A stretch of 27,005 nucleotides of DNA, from contig CAZULF010000018.1 in the NCBI GenBank assembly GCA_964621215.1, positions 1 through 27,005 on the forward strand. The letters are read 5' to 3'. A model generated the notes under the pieces. That model was not told where the DNA came from. It worked only from the letters and a program-made list of their open reading frames with translations, and searched no databases. Made by a program: the position numbers and the translations under genes. The DNA is from CAZULF01 sp964621215 (GTDB lineage: Bacteria > Pseudomonadota > Gammaproteobacteria > UBA1113). Below, piece after piece: positions 15,898-22,947 of the stretch (its first letter is position 1; each line of letters begins with the position of its first letter).

Positions 15898-16120
15898 CTA
15901 ACCCATCCTGGCCAAACTCATTATCCCACGCTATCATCTCTTCTTTCACACCATAACTTTCTTCAAGCTCTTTAGCGCAAAGATAGAGGGTTTGCTCGCG
16001 AGCACTTATTTCTCTTTCCAAAAGCGCAGCGATCACTCTACTGCGATCACGCGCAGGGATCGCGGCCCGCATACGACTCACCAATTTATCAGGAAAAGAA
16101 AACATCACTTTCGCAGTCAT
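15872..16120 (-). CDS. Ribbon-helix-helix-type antitoxin paired with the MazF-like toxin
   Basis: This 82-residue protein has an N-terminal DNA-binding segment (TAKVMFSFPDKLVSRMR, then SRVIAALLEREI) with the strand-helix-helix pattern of ribbon-helix-helix proteins. Its acidic C-terminus (FGQDGLDDDTQ) is suited to wrapping a basic toxin. GGAG (minus strand, 16127-16130) lies seven bases before the ATG. The upstream 16140-16200 is an AT-rich stretch of TATA-type repeats that probably holds the promoter and operator. Confidence 0.82.
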   Translation of the reverse strand: MTAKVMFSFPDKLVSRMRAAIPARDRSRVIAALLEREISAREQTLYLCAKELEESYGVKEEMIAWDNEFGQDGLDDDTQESK

Positions 16121-16299
16121 AAATTTCTCCGCTTTCTCTATATATCTATATTATAGTTTATATATTATATAAATAAAAGCGCTGCCATACTATATAATAT
16201 TTTGGATCTCACCAGAATGACGACAGACACGCGTTAGTTACAATAAACACGTTATTTATCATATAGATATAGCAAAAAATAAGTCATTATCCAAATTTG

Positions 16300-16339
16300 C
16301 TCAATGCCCATTGAGTAAATTTACTCAGTGGGCATTGAG
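16300..16339. repeat. 20-bp inverted repeat with no spacer, downstream of hemW
   Basis: Arms 16300-16319 and 16320-16339 are reverse complements with one mismatch (A/G at the 16329 position). Each half is itself nearly palindromic (CTCAATG-CC-CATTGAG), so one long cruciform or two smaller hairpins can form. It starts four bases past the hemW stop and is the likely hemW transcript end, although no strong U tract follows on the minus strand. Confidence 0.7.
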
Positions 16340-16343
16340 TAAA

Positions 16344-17486
16344 CTAGCTCTGCAAAAACAACTGTGTCACTTCATCAACAAATAGCCGACCTTTGTTTGT
16401 CATGAAAATTATTGAATCATCAAATGTTAATAGCTCTTTCTCTGCCGCGATTTTTAATGCTGGTTGAAGCGCGGTGGCAGATAAGCCTGTACGTTCGATA
16501 AATAATGACAAAGGAATTACTTGATTCAAACGTAATGCATTGAGCATAAACTCAAAGGGTAAATCTTTATCGGTAATCACGCGTTGTTCGCTGATCAATG
16601 GAGTTTGGGGATTGAGATAATCTTTGGGATGTTTGGTTTTGGTTAATCGTATAATGCTATTGTCGGGTAATGTGATTTTGCTATGGGCTCCTGCACCAAT
16701 GCCAAGATAATCACCGAATTGCCAATAATTTAAATTGTGACGACAGTGTTTGCCAGGCAAACTGTATGCTGATACTTCGTATTGTTGAAACCCTTGTTGT
16801 GCTATAAGTGCTTGCCCACGAGTTTGAATTTCCCATAAGGTTTCTTCATCCGGTAGAGCAGGTGGCTTCATATGAAATAATGTATTCGGTTCCAACGTCA
16901 ATTGGTACCACGATAAATGTGTTGGTTGCAACGCGAAAGCTTGTTGCAAATCCGCCATCGCATCTTCAACCGTTTGCGTAGGTAAACCATGCATCAGATC
17001 TAAATTAAAATTATCAAAGCCGGCAAGTTTTGCGGTGTAAGCAGCGTTAATCGCCTCTTGTGAATTATGAACACGACCTAACTGTTGCAATTTTTCGGCA
17101 TTAAAACTCTGAATGCCAATCGAAAGACGATTCACACCTGCAGCACGATAAGCTTCGAAACGATCTTGCTCTACGGCGCCGGGGTTCGCTTCTAAAGTAA
17201 TTTCTGCATCATGCGTTAAATTAAGTATATTGCGAACCCCGGCAATTAAACGTTGAATCGCTGTTCCAGAAAATAAACTCGGCGTGCCGCCACCGAAAAA
17301 TATACTTACAATCGGACGATCTTGAATTAATGGTTGATCCGCAGCTAAATCGTTCAAAAGAGCATTAATATACACTTGCTCTGGTAATTCTTGCTTCAAT
17401 GCATGCGAGTTGAAATCACAATAAGGACATTTGCGGATACACCAAGGCAAATGGATGTAAAGACTTAAAGGAATAGCATTATTCAT
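16344..17486 (-). CDS. hemW: Heme chaperone HemW (radical SAM, coproporphyrinogen oxidase-like)
   Basis: HemW is a radical-SAM-fold heme chaperone long annotated as oxygen-independent coproporphyrinogen III oxidase. The 380 residues have the 4Fe-4S motif Cys16-x3-Cys20-x2-Cys23 in LPWCIRKCPYCDF, the SAM-binding FFGGGTPS, ITLEANPG, NRLSIGIQSF, and RHNLNYWQFGDYLGIGAGAHS, all HemW hallmarks. The C-terminal HemN_C winged domain follows. It lacks the N-terminal extension of true HemN enzymes. The start overlaps the ubiC stop by 8 nt (ATGAATAA). rdgB, the frequent upstream partner, is replaced here by ubiC. Confidence 0.95.
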   Translation of the reverse strand: MNNAIPLSLYIHLPWCIRKCPYCDFNSHALKQELPEQVYINALLNDLAADQPLIQDRPIVSIFFGGGTPSLFSGTAIQRLIAGVRNILNLTHDAEITLEANPGAVEQDRFEAYRAAGVNRLSIGIQSFNAEKLQQLGRVHNSQEAINAAYTAKLAGFDNFNLDLMHGLPTQTVEDAMADLQQAFALQPTHLSWYQLTLEPNTLFHMKPPALPDEETLWEIQTRGQALIAQQGFQQYEVSAYSLPGKHCRHNLNYWQFGDYLGIGAGAHSKITLPDNSIIRLTKTKHPKDYLNPQTPLISEQRVITDKDLPFEFMLNALRLNQVIPLSLFIERTGLSATALQPALKIAAEKELLTFDDSIIFMTNKGRLFVDEVTQLFLQS

Positions 17487-18015
17487 CGTTATAACTCGGC
17501 AAGGCCGGAAAAAATAATTCAGTAATTAATAATGGAAAACCAGCAATAGAAAATATAGAACGACGTCCCCATAAGCGTGTCACTGTCATTGGATTTTCTA
17601 ACGTAGCACAAGTAAATAAATCACTCCCGATATCAACATATCCAAATTCAAATGCGCTGCGAGTAACATCAGGATTATCGTATAGCAAAGTATCTCCAAT
17701 CGGTTTAGTGCCTAATTGCGCAAAATGTTCTGCATAGCGATCCAGTGTTCTTTGCGGAATGACAGTGCGACCGTAGGTGAGTGGTTGTTTATCGTCAGTT
17801 AAATAAATCTGACGCACTAAACCAGCATCAGCATGTAATAATTCAGCTTCGTTGCTAGGGAGTGTCATCGTTTCTTGCTTGAGTAAATGTACATGTATAG
17901 ATTCATTATGTCGTTGTAATGCTTGAGTTAAACGAAAAGGTTTTACTAGCCAATCTCGTAGGTGTTCAGGAGTCGTTTTTAACACATTGAGTTGAACTGG
18001 ATTCCAGCTATACAT
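17479..18015 (-). CDS. ubiC: Chorismate--pyruvate lyase UbiC
   Basis: UbiC cleaves chorismate to 4-hydroxybenzoate and pyruvate, the first committed step of ubiquinone synthesis. It has 178 residues. LTYGRTVIP (Arg83) and RLWGRRSIFSIAGFPLLITELFFPAL (about 147-171, Glu166) match the UbiC core, with the Arg and Glu corresponding to the active-site pair of the E. coli enzyme. It is first in a two-gene operon with hemW and divergent from the barrel genes. ubiK further along serves the same pathway. Confidence 0.92.
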   Translation of the reverse strand: MYSWNPVQLNVLKTTPEHLRDWLVKPFRLTQALQRHNESIHVHLLKQETMTLPSNEAELLHADAGLVRQIYLTDDKQPLTYGRTVIPQRTLDRYAEHFAQLGTKPIGDTLLYDNPDVTRSAFEFGYVDIGSDLFTCATLENPMTVTRLWGRRSIFSIAGFPLLITELFFPALPSYNDE

Positions 18016-18043
18016 AAATTTTATCCTCCGACGATGATTTTAC

Positions 18044-18063
18044 GACAAAATCCCAATTTTGTC
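18044..18063. repeat. Hairpin in the ubiC/barrel divergent region
   Basis: GACAAAAT (18044-18051), loop CCCA, ATTTTGTC (18056-18063) form a perfect 8-bp stem, 29 bp upstream of the ubiC start. It could be a regulator site in the 124-bp divergent region. Confidence 0.45.
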
Positions 18064-18139
18064 CCGATCTTGTCTTGTAGAAAAGCCTATTCATCTATAG
18101 AATCGGAGGTCAGCCTGACTTAGTAAAAAGGATATTAAC

Positions 18140-18742
18140 ATGAAAAAATTGATTTCAAAATGTACATTATGGGCTAGCAGTGCTCTTATGGGAGTCTGTT
18201 TAACAGCGAATGCATCACTTGATGGTATCTACGTCGGTGGTACGTTAGGAAACAGCAATATTAAAGCTTCCCCAAGCTCTCAAAACCTTAGCCCCGCTTC
18301 TTATGATAATAGTGGCTTTGCGTGGAATGTTTTTACCGGTTATCAAGTAAATTCTAATTTTGCGCTCGAAGTTGATTACACTGATTTCGCAGAAGTGAGT
18401 TATAAAAATGTAAAAGGCATTTCAGGCGCAAATTCTAATTTAGATCAACAATCTCTCGGTATTGTCGGTAAGTTAATGTTTCCTCTCGGCGCCGGATTCG
18501 AGATTTTTGCTGAAGGCGGCATGGACTATGTTAATGTTGAACGTAATCCTAATTCCGTGGCAAAAGCCAATGGCGTGAATAGTAATTCGAGTAATCCTAT
18601 TCGTCCTACTTATGGAGTAGGTGCAGATTATACTTTTTATCCTGGATGGTCAGTTTTGGTTGAATGGAATCAAATTAGCAGTGGTGGCGGGGTTGAAACC
18701 ACTAATTATGTTGCTGGTGGTCTCGCTTTTCACTTTGGTTAA
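18140..18742 (+). CDS. Outer-membrane beta-barrel protein, paralogue 1
   Basis: This 200-residue protein has a signal peptide (MKKLISKCTLWASSALM..., likely cut after ANA, residue 25) followed by alternating beta strands of a small OmpA/OmpX-type eight-strand barrel. Examples are GIYVGGTLGNSNI, FALEVDYTDFAEV and RPTYGVGADYTF. It ends GGLAFHFG, so the aromatic of the outer-membrane sorting signal is one residue before the end. No peptidoglycan-binding domain is present. AAGGA at 18128-18132 is seven bases before the ATG. The next gene encodes a diverged paralogue. Function is unknown; such barrels serve adhesion, stability or permeability. Confidence 0.87.
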   Translation: MKKLISKCTLWASSALMGVCLTANASLDGIYVGGTLGNSNIKASPSSQNLSPASYDNSGFAWNVFTGYQVNSNFALEVDYTDFAEVSYKNVKGISGANSNLDQQSLGIVGKLMFPLGAGFEIFAEGGMDYVNVERNPNSVAKANGVNSNSSNPIRPTYGVGADYTFYPGWSVLVEWNQISSGGGVETTNYVAGGLAFHFG

Positions 18743-18765
18743 CATTCCAATAAGGTATCAGTACG

Positions 18766-19362
18766 ATGTTTAAAAAAATTCATATCGCTTTGGCCGTTGT
18801 GGCTATCGGGTTTTCCGCTTCTGCATTTGCTGCTAAGAGTGGACTTTATACTGGCATTGAATTGGGCGGAACACGAACGAATTTCAGTAGCAGCGATTTA
18901 GCACTCCCAGGTGCAGATATTGATAAAAACAGTTTTGCTGGTCGTGTTGAGCTAGGTTATCAATTTGGTCAGTATCTTGCATTGGAAATGGGTTATGCTT
19001 ATTTAGGTTATAATAAATTTAATAATGCATTTAATATCTCAGGTTTGGATGGACATATCACACAGCAATCCGGCGATTTGATCGGTAAGGTTTTACTGCC
19101 AGTTACACATGGTTTCGGCTTATATGCACTAGTGGGCGGCGCGTATGTGTATGAAAAACCAACGCTTACTGGTTCTGCTAAATCTATGGGCTTCAGTATC
19201 AGCGGCAGCGAACACGCGATTCGTCCAACCTATGGTTTAGGTGTCGGCTATGATTTCAATCCTAAATGGACTATCGATGCATCATGGCGTCAAATTAATT
19301 CGGGTAGTAACATTCCACAGATTGATTTTATGAGTGGTGGTATTACTTATCATTTTGGATAG
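18766..19362 (+). CDS. Outer-membrane beta-barrel protein, paralogue 2
   Basis: This 198-residue protein has a signal peptide cut after AFA (residue 22), then the same barrel plan as the preceding gene. Shared landmarks are GxYTGxELGG/GIYVGGTLGG-like first strands, a FALEVDY/LALEMGY strand, RPTYGxGxxYxFxPxW, and the HFG terminus. The loops differ greatly, as in an old tandem duplication. Only 23 bases with an AAGGT ribosome site separate the genes, so they are co-transcribed. Confidence 0.87.
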   Translation: MFKKIHIALAVVAIGFSASAFAAKSGLYTGIELGGTRTNFSSSDLALPGADIDKNSFAGRVELGYQFGQYLALEMGYAYLGYNKFNNAFNISGLDGHITQQSGDLIGKVLLPVTHGFGLYALVGGAYVYEKPTLTGSAKSMGFSISGSEHAIRPTYGLGVGYDFNPKWTIDASWRQINSGSNIPQIDFMSGGITYHFG

Positions 19363-19400
19363 GGTAATTATATAGTTACTAAAGCTTGCGTCTTCAAATT

Positions 19401-19456
19401 CCCCTCTCCCGCGTATGATCATGAAATGAGAGCAGCATATGAATGCGGGAGAGGGG
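19401..19456. repeat. 12-bp inverted repeat, CCCCTCTCCCGC type
   Basis: CCCCTCTCCCGC (19401-19412) and GCGGGAGAGGGG (19445-19456) are perfect complements around 32 bases. The related stretch GTTAGGGGAGAGGGACTT continues to about 19473 and runs into the 3' end of the minus-strand gene at 19457. It is a common dispersed bacterial repeat type and the likely terminator for both sides. Confidence 0.75.
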
Positions 19457-20041
19457 TTAGGGGAGAGGGACTTCCCCAACTCCCCCCTCAAAACACCCCG
19501 GCAATCCTTTCCAACTGACAAAGCGTGCCATAATGTTTTTATCCTCCAGCATGCCTAATGTGGCTGTCATATTTGGTGGGAGATAGGGAATATAAATATG
19601 CGACGGTTGTAGTTTAAACGGAGAGTCAGTCTCTAATTCAAATAAAAAAAGCGTCGAATCAACGTTATCAGTGAGTGCTAAAGCCAGCGACAATCCTGCG
19701 CCGAGGGCAGCAGGTGAGACAGAAAATACTGTGATAGCTTTTTTATTCTCACTTATCATGAATTGTTGTGATGGTAATGGATAAGCTAATTTATCTATTT
19801 CACAAAACTCAATATTTTTCCCAGTAATATACTGTAAATTTGTATCATTTAACTTAAATAAAAAATCTACTTTGTGTTCAATTGTGGAATGTCGAAAATA
19901 AGGTAAGCCACACACACTATCCCCTGCTTGAATCATAGCGCACAGCTCAGGCGACAATACACGTATCAACCGATAACCCCCCGGTAAATCAGTGTGGGCG
20001 ATGATAGGGAGAGATATTGATTTTGCAACACTCATATTCAT
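19457..20041 (-). CDS. Putative dihydroorotate dehydrogenase electron-transfer (PyrK)-like protein
   Basis: This 194-residue protein is only tentatively recognised. An N-terminal ferredoxin-reductase-like barrel (LPGGYRLIRVLSPELCAMIQAGDSV) is followed by a nucleotide-binding half with VFSVSPAALGAGLSLALALT, TLFLFELETDSPFKL, and a terminal LPGCFEGGV. This pattern resembles PyrK-related proteins of gammaproteobacteria, but the iron-sulfur cysteine cluster of true PyrK is not visible. The last residues (GEVPLP) and the stop are encoded by the 19445-19473 repeat, so the native 3' end may have been replaced. Start could be Met1 or Met3; no clear ribosome site is seen for either. Confidence 0.6.
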   Translation of the reverse strand: MNMSVAKSISLPIIAHTDLPGGYRLIRVLSPELCAMIQAGDSVCGLPYFRHSTIEHKVDFLFKLNDTNLQYITGKNIEFCEIDKLAYPLPSQQFMISENKKAITVFSVSPAALGAGLSLALALTDNVDSTLFLFELETDSPFKLQPSHIYIPYLPPNMTATLGMLEDKNIMARFVSWKGLPGCFEGGVGEVPLP

Positions 20042-20359
20042 ACTTTTAATTTGGGGACATATAGCTCTTTTAACATGGAACTTTCCGTGTCACAACTCTC
20101 CGGCACGGAAACTTACGACACGCAAATTCCCGTGTCAATATATCTTATTGATTTATTACATTTTTTCTAACTTCACACCTCGATATATCCCCCAAATAAT
20201 AACGTCAATAAATAAAACGGTTTGCGATTCGTGGTTCGCGAACTGCAAATCTATCCTCGTAGCGAGGCTCATAAAAAGTATTTGTAAAACAAAAACCGGC
20301 GTGATAGTATTCAATAAATTAATCTTTAATGCGCTATGTAATCTACAAAAGGAGCTGTT
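20042..20359. promoter_or_regulatory. Divergent intergenic region with clustered CGTGTC/CACGG inverted motifs
   Basis: This 318-base gap separates the PyrK-like gene from ubiK and holds no convincing gene. Near its left end are two inverted pairs: TTTCCGTG (20082-20089) with CACGGAAA (20104-20111), and GACACG (20117-20122) with CGTGTC (20131-20136). A 10-bp palindrome GTTCGCGAAC is at 20234-20243, inside TTTGC...GCAAA (20221-20249). A possible ubiK promoter is TTGTAA (20282-20287), 17 bp, TAGTAT (20305-20310). Confidence 0.5.
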
Positions 20360-20653
20360 ATGTTAGATCCCAAAAAATGCCAACAAGTGATTGATGACTT
20401 GGCTAAGAAATTAGCCGACGCAGTGCCCAGTGGCGTTTTGCATGTCAAACGCGATGTCGAGCAAACTTTCAAAGCCATTTTGCAAAGCGCTTTTGCGAAG
20501 TTGGATTTGGTGACGCGCGAAGAATTTGATGTGCAGGTGGCAGTGTTAGCCAAAACACGCAGTAAATTAGAAGCATTAGAACGCACAGTTGCGGAACTTG
20601 AAGCAAAAAATGGCGTGAATAAACCGAGCACGGAACAACGGGAAAACGATTAA
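20360..20653 (+). CDS. ubiK: Ubiquinone biosynthesis accessory factor UbiK
   Basis: UbiK (formerly YqiC/BMFP) is a small accessory protein that helps assemble the aerobic Ubi complex, with UbiJ. The 97 residues have an N-terminal amphipathic segment (DDLAKKLADAVPSG), a linker with FKAILQSAFAKLDLVTREEFDVQ, which is the family signature, and a C-terminal coiled coil (about 53-82, RSKLEALERTVAELEAK). GGAG at 20351-20354 is five bases before the ATG. Its stop overlaps the comM start (TAATG), the usual ubiK-comM arrangement. Confidence 0.92.
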   Translation: MLDPKKCQQVIDDLAKKLADAVPSGVLHVKRDVEQTFKAILQSAFAKLDLVTREEFDVQVAVLAKTRSKLEALERTVAELEAKNGVNKPSTEQREND

Positions 20654-22173
20654 TGAGCAAACTGGCGGTGGTGTATACCCGTGCCATGATGGGAATGCAT
20701 GCACCACTTGTAACTGTTGAAGCCCATTTATCACTAGGAATGCCAGGATTTTCTATTGTAGGTTTACCGGAAGCTGCGGTGCGTGAAAGTCGCGATCGGG
20801 TGCGCAGTGCATTATTGAATTCCAATTTTTCCTTCCCAGACAAACGCATTACCATTAATTTAGCGCCAGCGGATATACCGAAAGGCGGCAGTCGTTTCGA
20901 TCTTCCGATTGCTTTAGGTATCATTGCCGCTTCAGGACAATTACCACTGGATGCATTACATGAATACGAATTCACTGGCGAATTAGCATTATCTGGCGAG
21001 GTACGTTCAGTATTAGGCACGTTACCTTTCGCGATAAAAACCCGACAAGTCGGCAGAAAATTGATCGTGCCAGAAAGCAATGCGCATGAAGCAGCATTAG
21101 CGGGTGATCTAGAAGTGTATCCTGCAAAACATTTACTGGATGTCTGCGCTCATTTACGCGGTGAAAAATTATTGCTGCAACGTAATGCAAGTGTAGCAAC
21201 GATTAATTCTGAACTAGATCATGATGTCGATCTTGCTGATGTGCGCGGGCAACAATATGCAAAGCGTGCTTTAGAAATCGCTGCCGCGGGTGGTCATAGT
21301 TTATTAATGATGGGGCCACCTGGCACAGGCAAAACCATGTTGGCAAGTCGATTACCGAGTATATTACCACCGCTTACCGAAGACGAATCGCTCGAAGTGG
21401 CGGCAGTGCGATCTATCAGCAAACAATTAAATGCAACCCCCATGTTATGGCGCGAACGTCCTTTTAGAGCGCCGCATCATACTGCATCTAGCATTGCCTT
21501 AGTGGGAGGCGGACGTCCTCCTTGCCCGGGTGAAATTTCATTAGCACATCGAGGCGTTTTGTTTTTAGATGAATTGCCGGAATTTAATCGACAAGCATTA
21601 GAAACCTTACGTGAGCCATTAGAATCGGGTACAGTCACAATTTCTCGCGCCGGCAATTACGCAGAATTTCCCGCTAATTTTCAATTGATCGCCGCCATGA
21701 ATCCCTGCCCTTGCGGCCACGTCGGTGATGCACAACAATCTTGTCGCTGCACACCCGATCAAATTCAACGTTACCGCGCACGTTTATCCGGCCCGCTATT
21801 GGATCGTATTGATTTGCATGTCACAGTTCCGCCCTTACTGCAAAATGAATTACCGTCAAATTCAACAGTAACCGCTGAAACCAGCGCAGAAGTGCGAGCT
21901 CGAGTAGAAGTGGCGCGTGATCGACAAATGCAACGCGCAAATAAGTTAAATTTTCAATTGAATACACACGATCTCAATAAACACTGCCAACTTAATTCAG
22001 CCTGCACACAAGTATTAGAACAAGCCATCAATAAGTTCAAACTTTCTGCCCGCGCGTATCACCGTATCCTCCGCGTGGCTCGTACTATTGCGGATCTCGC
22101 CAAGGCCGAACAACCTGAACTACCTCACATCAGCGAAGCATTAAGTTATCGCCAACAGGCGGAGCAGTGGTAA
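20653..22173 (+). CDS. comM: ComM/YifB family AAA+ ATPase (Mg-chelatase-like)
   Basis: ComM is a hexameric helicase that promotes branch migration during integration of transforming DNA. The 506 residues have an N-terminal Lon-like ChlI domain (about 20-150; GLPEAAVRESRDRVRSAL, DLPIALGI), the AAA+ core with Walker A GPPGTGKT (221-228) and Walker B VLFLDE (302-307), a Cys group CPCG (352-355) with Cys364 and Cys366 that probably forms a zinc knuckle, and a C-terminal Mg-chelatase domain ending SARAYHRILRVARTIADL. Its length is that of the family. Presence of comM hints at, but does not prove, natural transformation. Confidence 0.95.
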   Translation: MSKLAVVYTRAMMGMHAPLVTVEAHLSLGMPGFSIVGLPEAAVRESRDRVRSALLNSNFSFPDKRITINLAPADIPKGGSRFDLPIALGIIAASGQLPLDALHEYEFTGELALSGEVRSVLGTLPFAIKTRQVGRKLIVPESNAHEAALAGDLEVYPAKHLLDVCAHLRGEKLLLQRNASVATINSELDHDVDLADVRGQQYAKRALEIAAAGGHSLLMMGPPGTGKTMLASRLPSILPPLTEDESLEVAAVRSISKQLNATPMLWRERPFRAPHHTASSIALVGGGRPPCPGEISLAHRGVLFLDELPEFNRQALETLREPLESGTVTISRAGNYAEFPANFQLIAAMNPCPCGHVGDAQQSCRCTPDQIQRYRARLSGPLLDRIDLHVTVPPLLQNELPSNSTVTAETSAEVRARVEVARDRQMQRANKLNFQLNTHDLNKHCQLNSACTQVLEQAINKFKLSARAYHRILRVARTIADLAKAEQPELPHISEALSYRQQAEQW

Positions 22174-22200
22174 ACTATTTGTGATTATTTACACCTAAAT

Positions 22201-22218
22201 TTACTGTCTAGGCAGTAA
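22201..22218 (+). promoter_or_regulatory. hipBST operator palindrome O1
   Basis: TTACTG-N6-CAGTAA, extended to TTTACTG/CAGTAAA. It is the first of three identical half-site pairs upstream of hipB and lies 28 bp after the comM stop. Confidence 0.75.
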
Positions 22219-22276
22219 ACGTCATTGTAAATCTATAAATAAAGCCTGAAAAATAGCTTATAAGCGATTTCAAGCC

Positions 22277-22299
22277 TATAATTACTGTTACAGCAGTAA
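22277..22299 (+). promoter_or_regulatory. hipBST operator palindrome O2 with TATAAT
   Basis: TTACTG-N6-CAGTAA (22282-22299), 81 bp after O1. A perfect -10 TATAAT (22277-22282) shares its last T with the operator, the same geometry as at O3, so a second promoter is possible here. Confidence 0.7.
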
Positions 22300-22335
22300 A
22301 AATGATTGATTTTACTCATGGAGTCGCTATATCAG

Positions 22336-22381
22336 TAGACTTTTAGCCAACTTTAGCTTATAATTACTGCTATGACAGTAA
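22336..22381 (+). promoter_or_regulatory. hipBST promoter with operator palindrome O3
   Basis: -35 TAGACT (22336-22341), 17-bp spacer, -10 TATAAT (22359-22364). The operator TTACTG-N6-CAGTAA (22364-22381) begins on the last base of the -10, 82 bp after O2, and would block initiation when bound. The hipB ATG follows 12 bp later. Confidence 0.75.
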
Positions 22382-22393
22382 AAAAGAGCGAAT

Positions 22394-22633
22394 ATGATGA
22401 ACCCTCCTTCTTTCAAACACTTGGCTCACATCGTGCGACAACATCGCCGTACCAGCGGTTTAACCCAGCAAGAATTAGCGGAGTTGGCCGGTGTGGGGAA
22501 AACCGCGGTATTTGATATAGAACATGCTAAACCTACGGTTCAATTTTTAACTTTGTATAAGGTACTACATACACTCAATATAAAGCTATTATGTAAAAGT
22601 CCATTGTTAAATACCGAGCAGGAGTTGTTTTAA
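22394..22633 (+). CDS. hipB: HipB-like HTH antitoxin/repressor
   Basis: This 79-residue XRE-type protein carries a helix-turn-helix at about 22-46 (SGLTQQELAELAGVGKTAVFDIE), then a short dimerisation strand (KVLHTLNIKLLCKSP). It should bind the TTACTG-N6-CAGTAA palindromes and repress its own operon. An alternative start is Met2. Its stop overlaps the hipS start by one base (TAATG). In the described E. coli hipBST system HipB is a DNA-binding accessory protein, with HipS giving the main neutralisation. Confidence 0.9.
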   Translation: MMNPPSFKHLAHIVRQHRRTSGLTQQELAELAGVGKTAVFDIEHAKPTVQFLTLYKVLHTLNIKLLCKSPLLNTEQELF

Positions 22634-22947
22634 TGCGTAAAGCTCAGGTTTTTTTCAAAGGTATCCCCGCTGCTATTTTTACAGAAATCATTCCTGGGCA
22701 ATCTTATCGAATTGAATATTTGGCAGATTATGTCGGCGAACCTATTTCACTCACTATGCCGACTTCACAGAAAGTATATGAATTTTCTCGCTTCCCTCCA
22801 TTTTTCGATGGATTATTACCTGAGGGACCGCAGCTAGAAGGATTATTACGTCTTGGTAAATTAGATCGGTATGATTATTTTGGCCAAATTATTCGAGTGG
22901 GTCATGACCTCGTGGGCGCTGTAACGTTAGAGGAAATATCAGCATGA
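22633..22947 (+). CDS. hipS: HipS antitoxin (HipA N-terminal-subdomain-like)
   Basis: This 104-residue protein corresponds to the N-terminal subdomain (Couple_hipA) of long HipA kinases. The pattern AAIFTEIIPGQSYRIEYLADYVGEPISLTMP, then FPPFFDGLLPEGPQLEGLLR and GHDLVGAV is the HipA N-terminus. As a free protein between hipB and a short kinase it matches HipS of hipBST, where it binds and inhibits HipT. It overlaps hipT by ATGA. The conserved FFDGLLPEG loop is the part that would face the kinase. Confidence 0.88.
   Translation: MRKAQVFFKGIPAAIFTEIIPGQSYRIEYLADYVGEPISLTMPTSQKVYEFSRFPPFFDGLLPEGPQLEGLLRLGKLDRYDYFGQIIRVGHDLVGAVTLEEISA

Noticed and set aside
20469..21080. Minus-strand 203-codon frame
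   Set aside because: It lies antisense to ubiK and comM, both of which have strong family matches; composition is that of a shadow frame.
22201..22381. CRISPR-like array
   Set aside because: Three evenly spaced units, but the conserved part is an 18-bp palindrome with a variable centre, the intervals are 63-64 bp and partly promoter sequence, and no cas genes are present.
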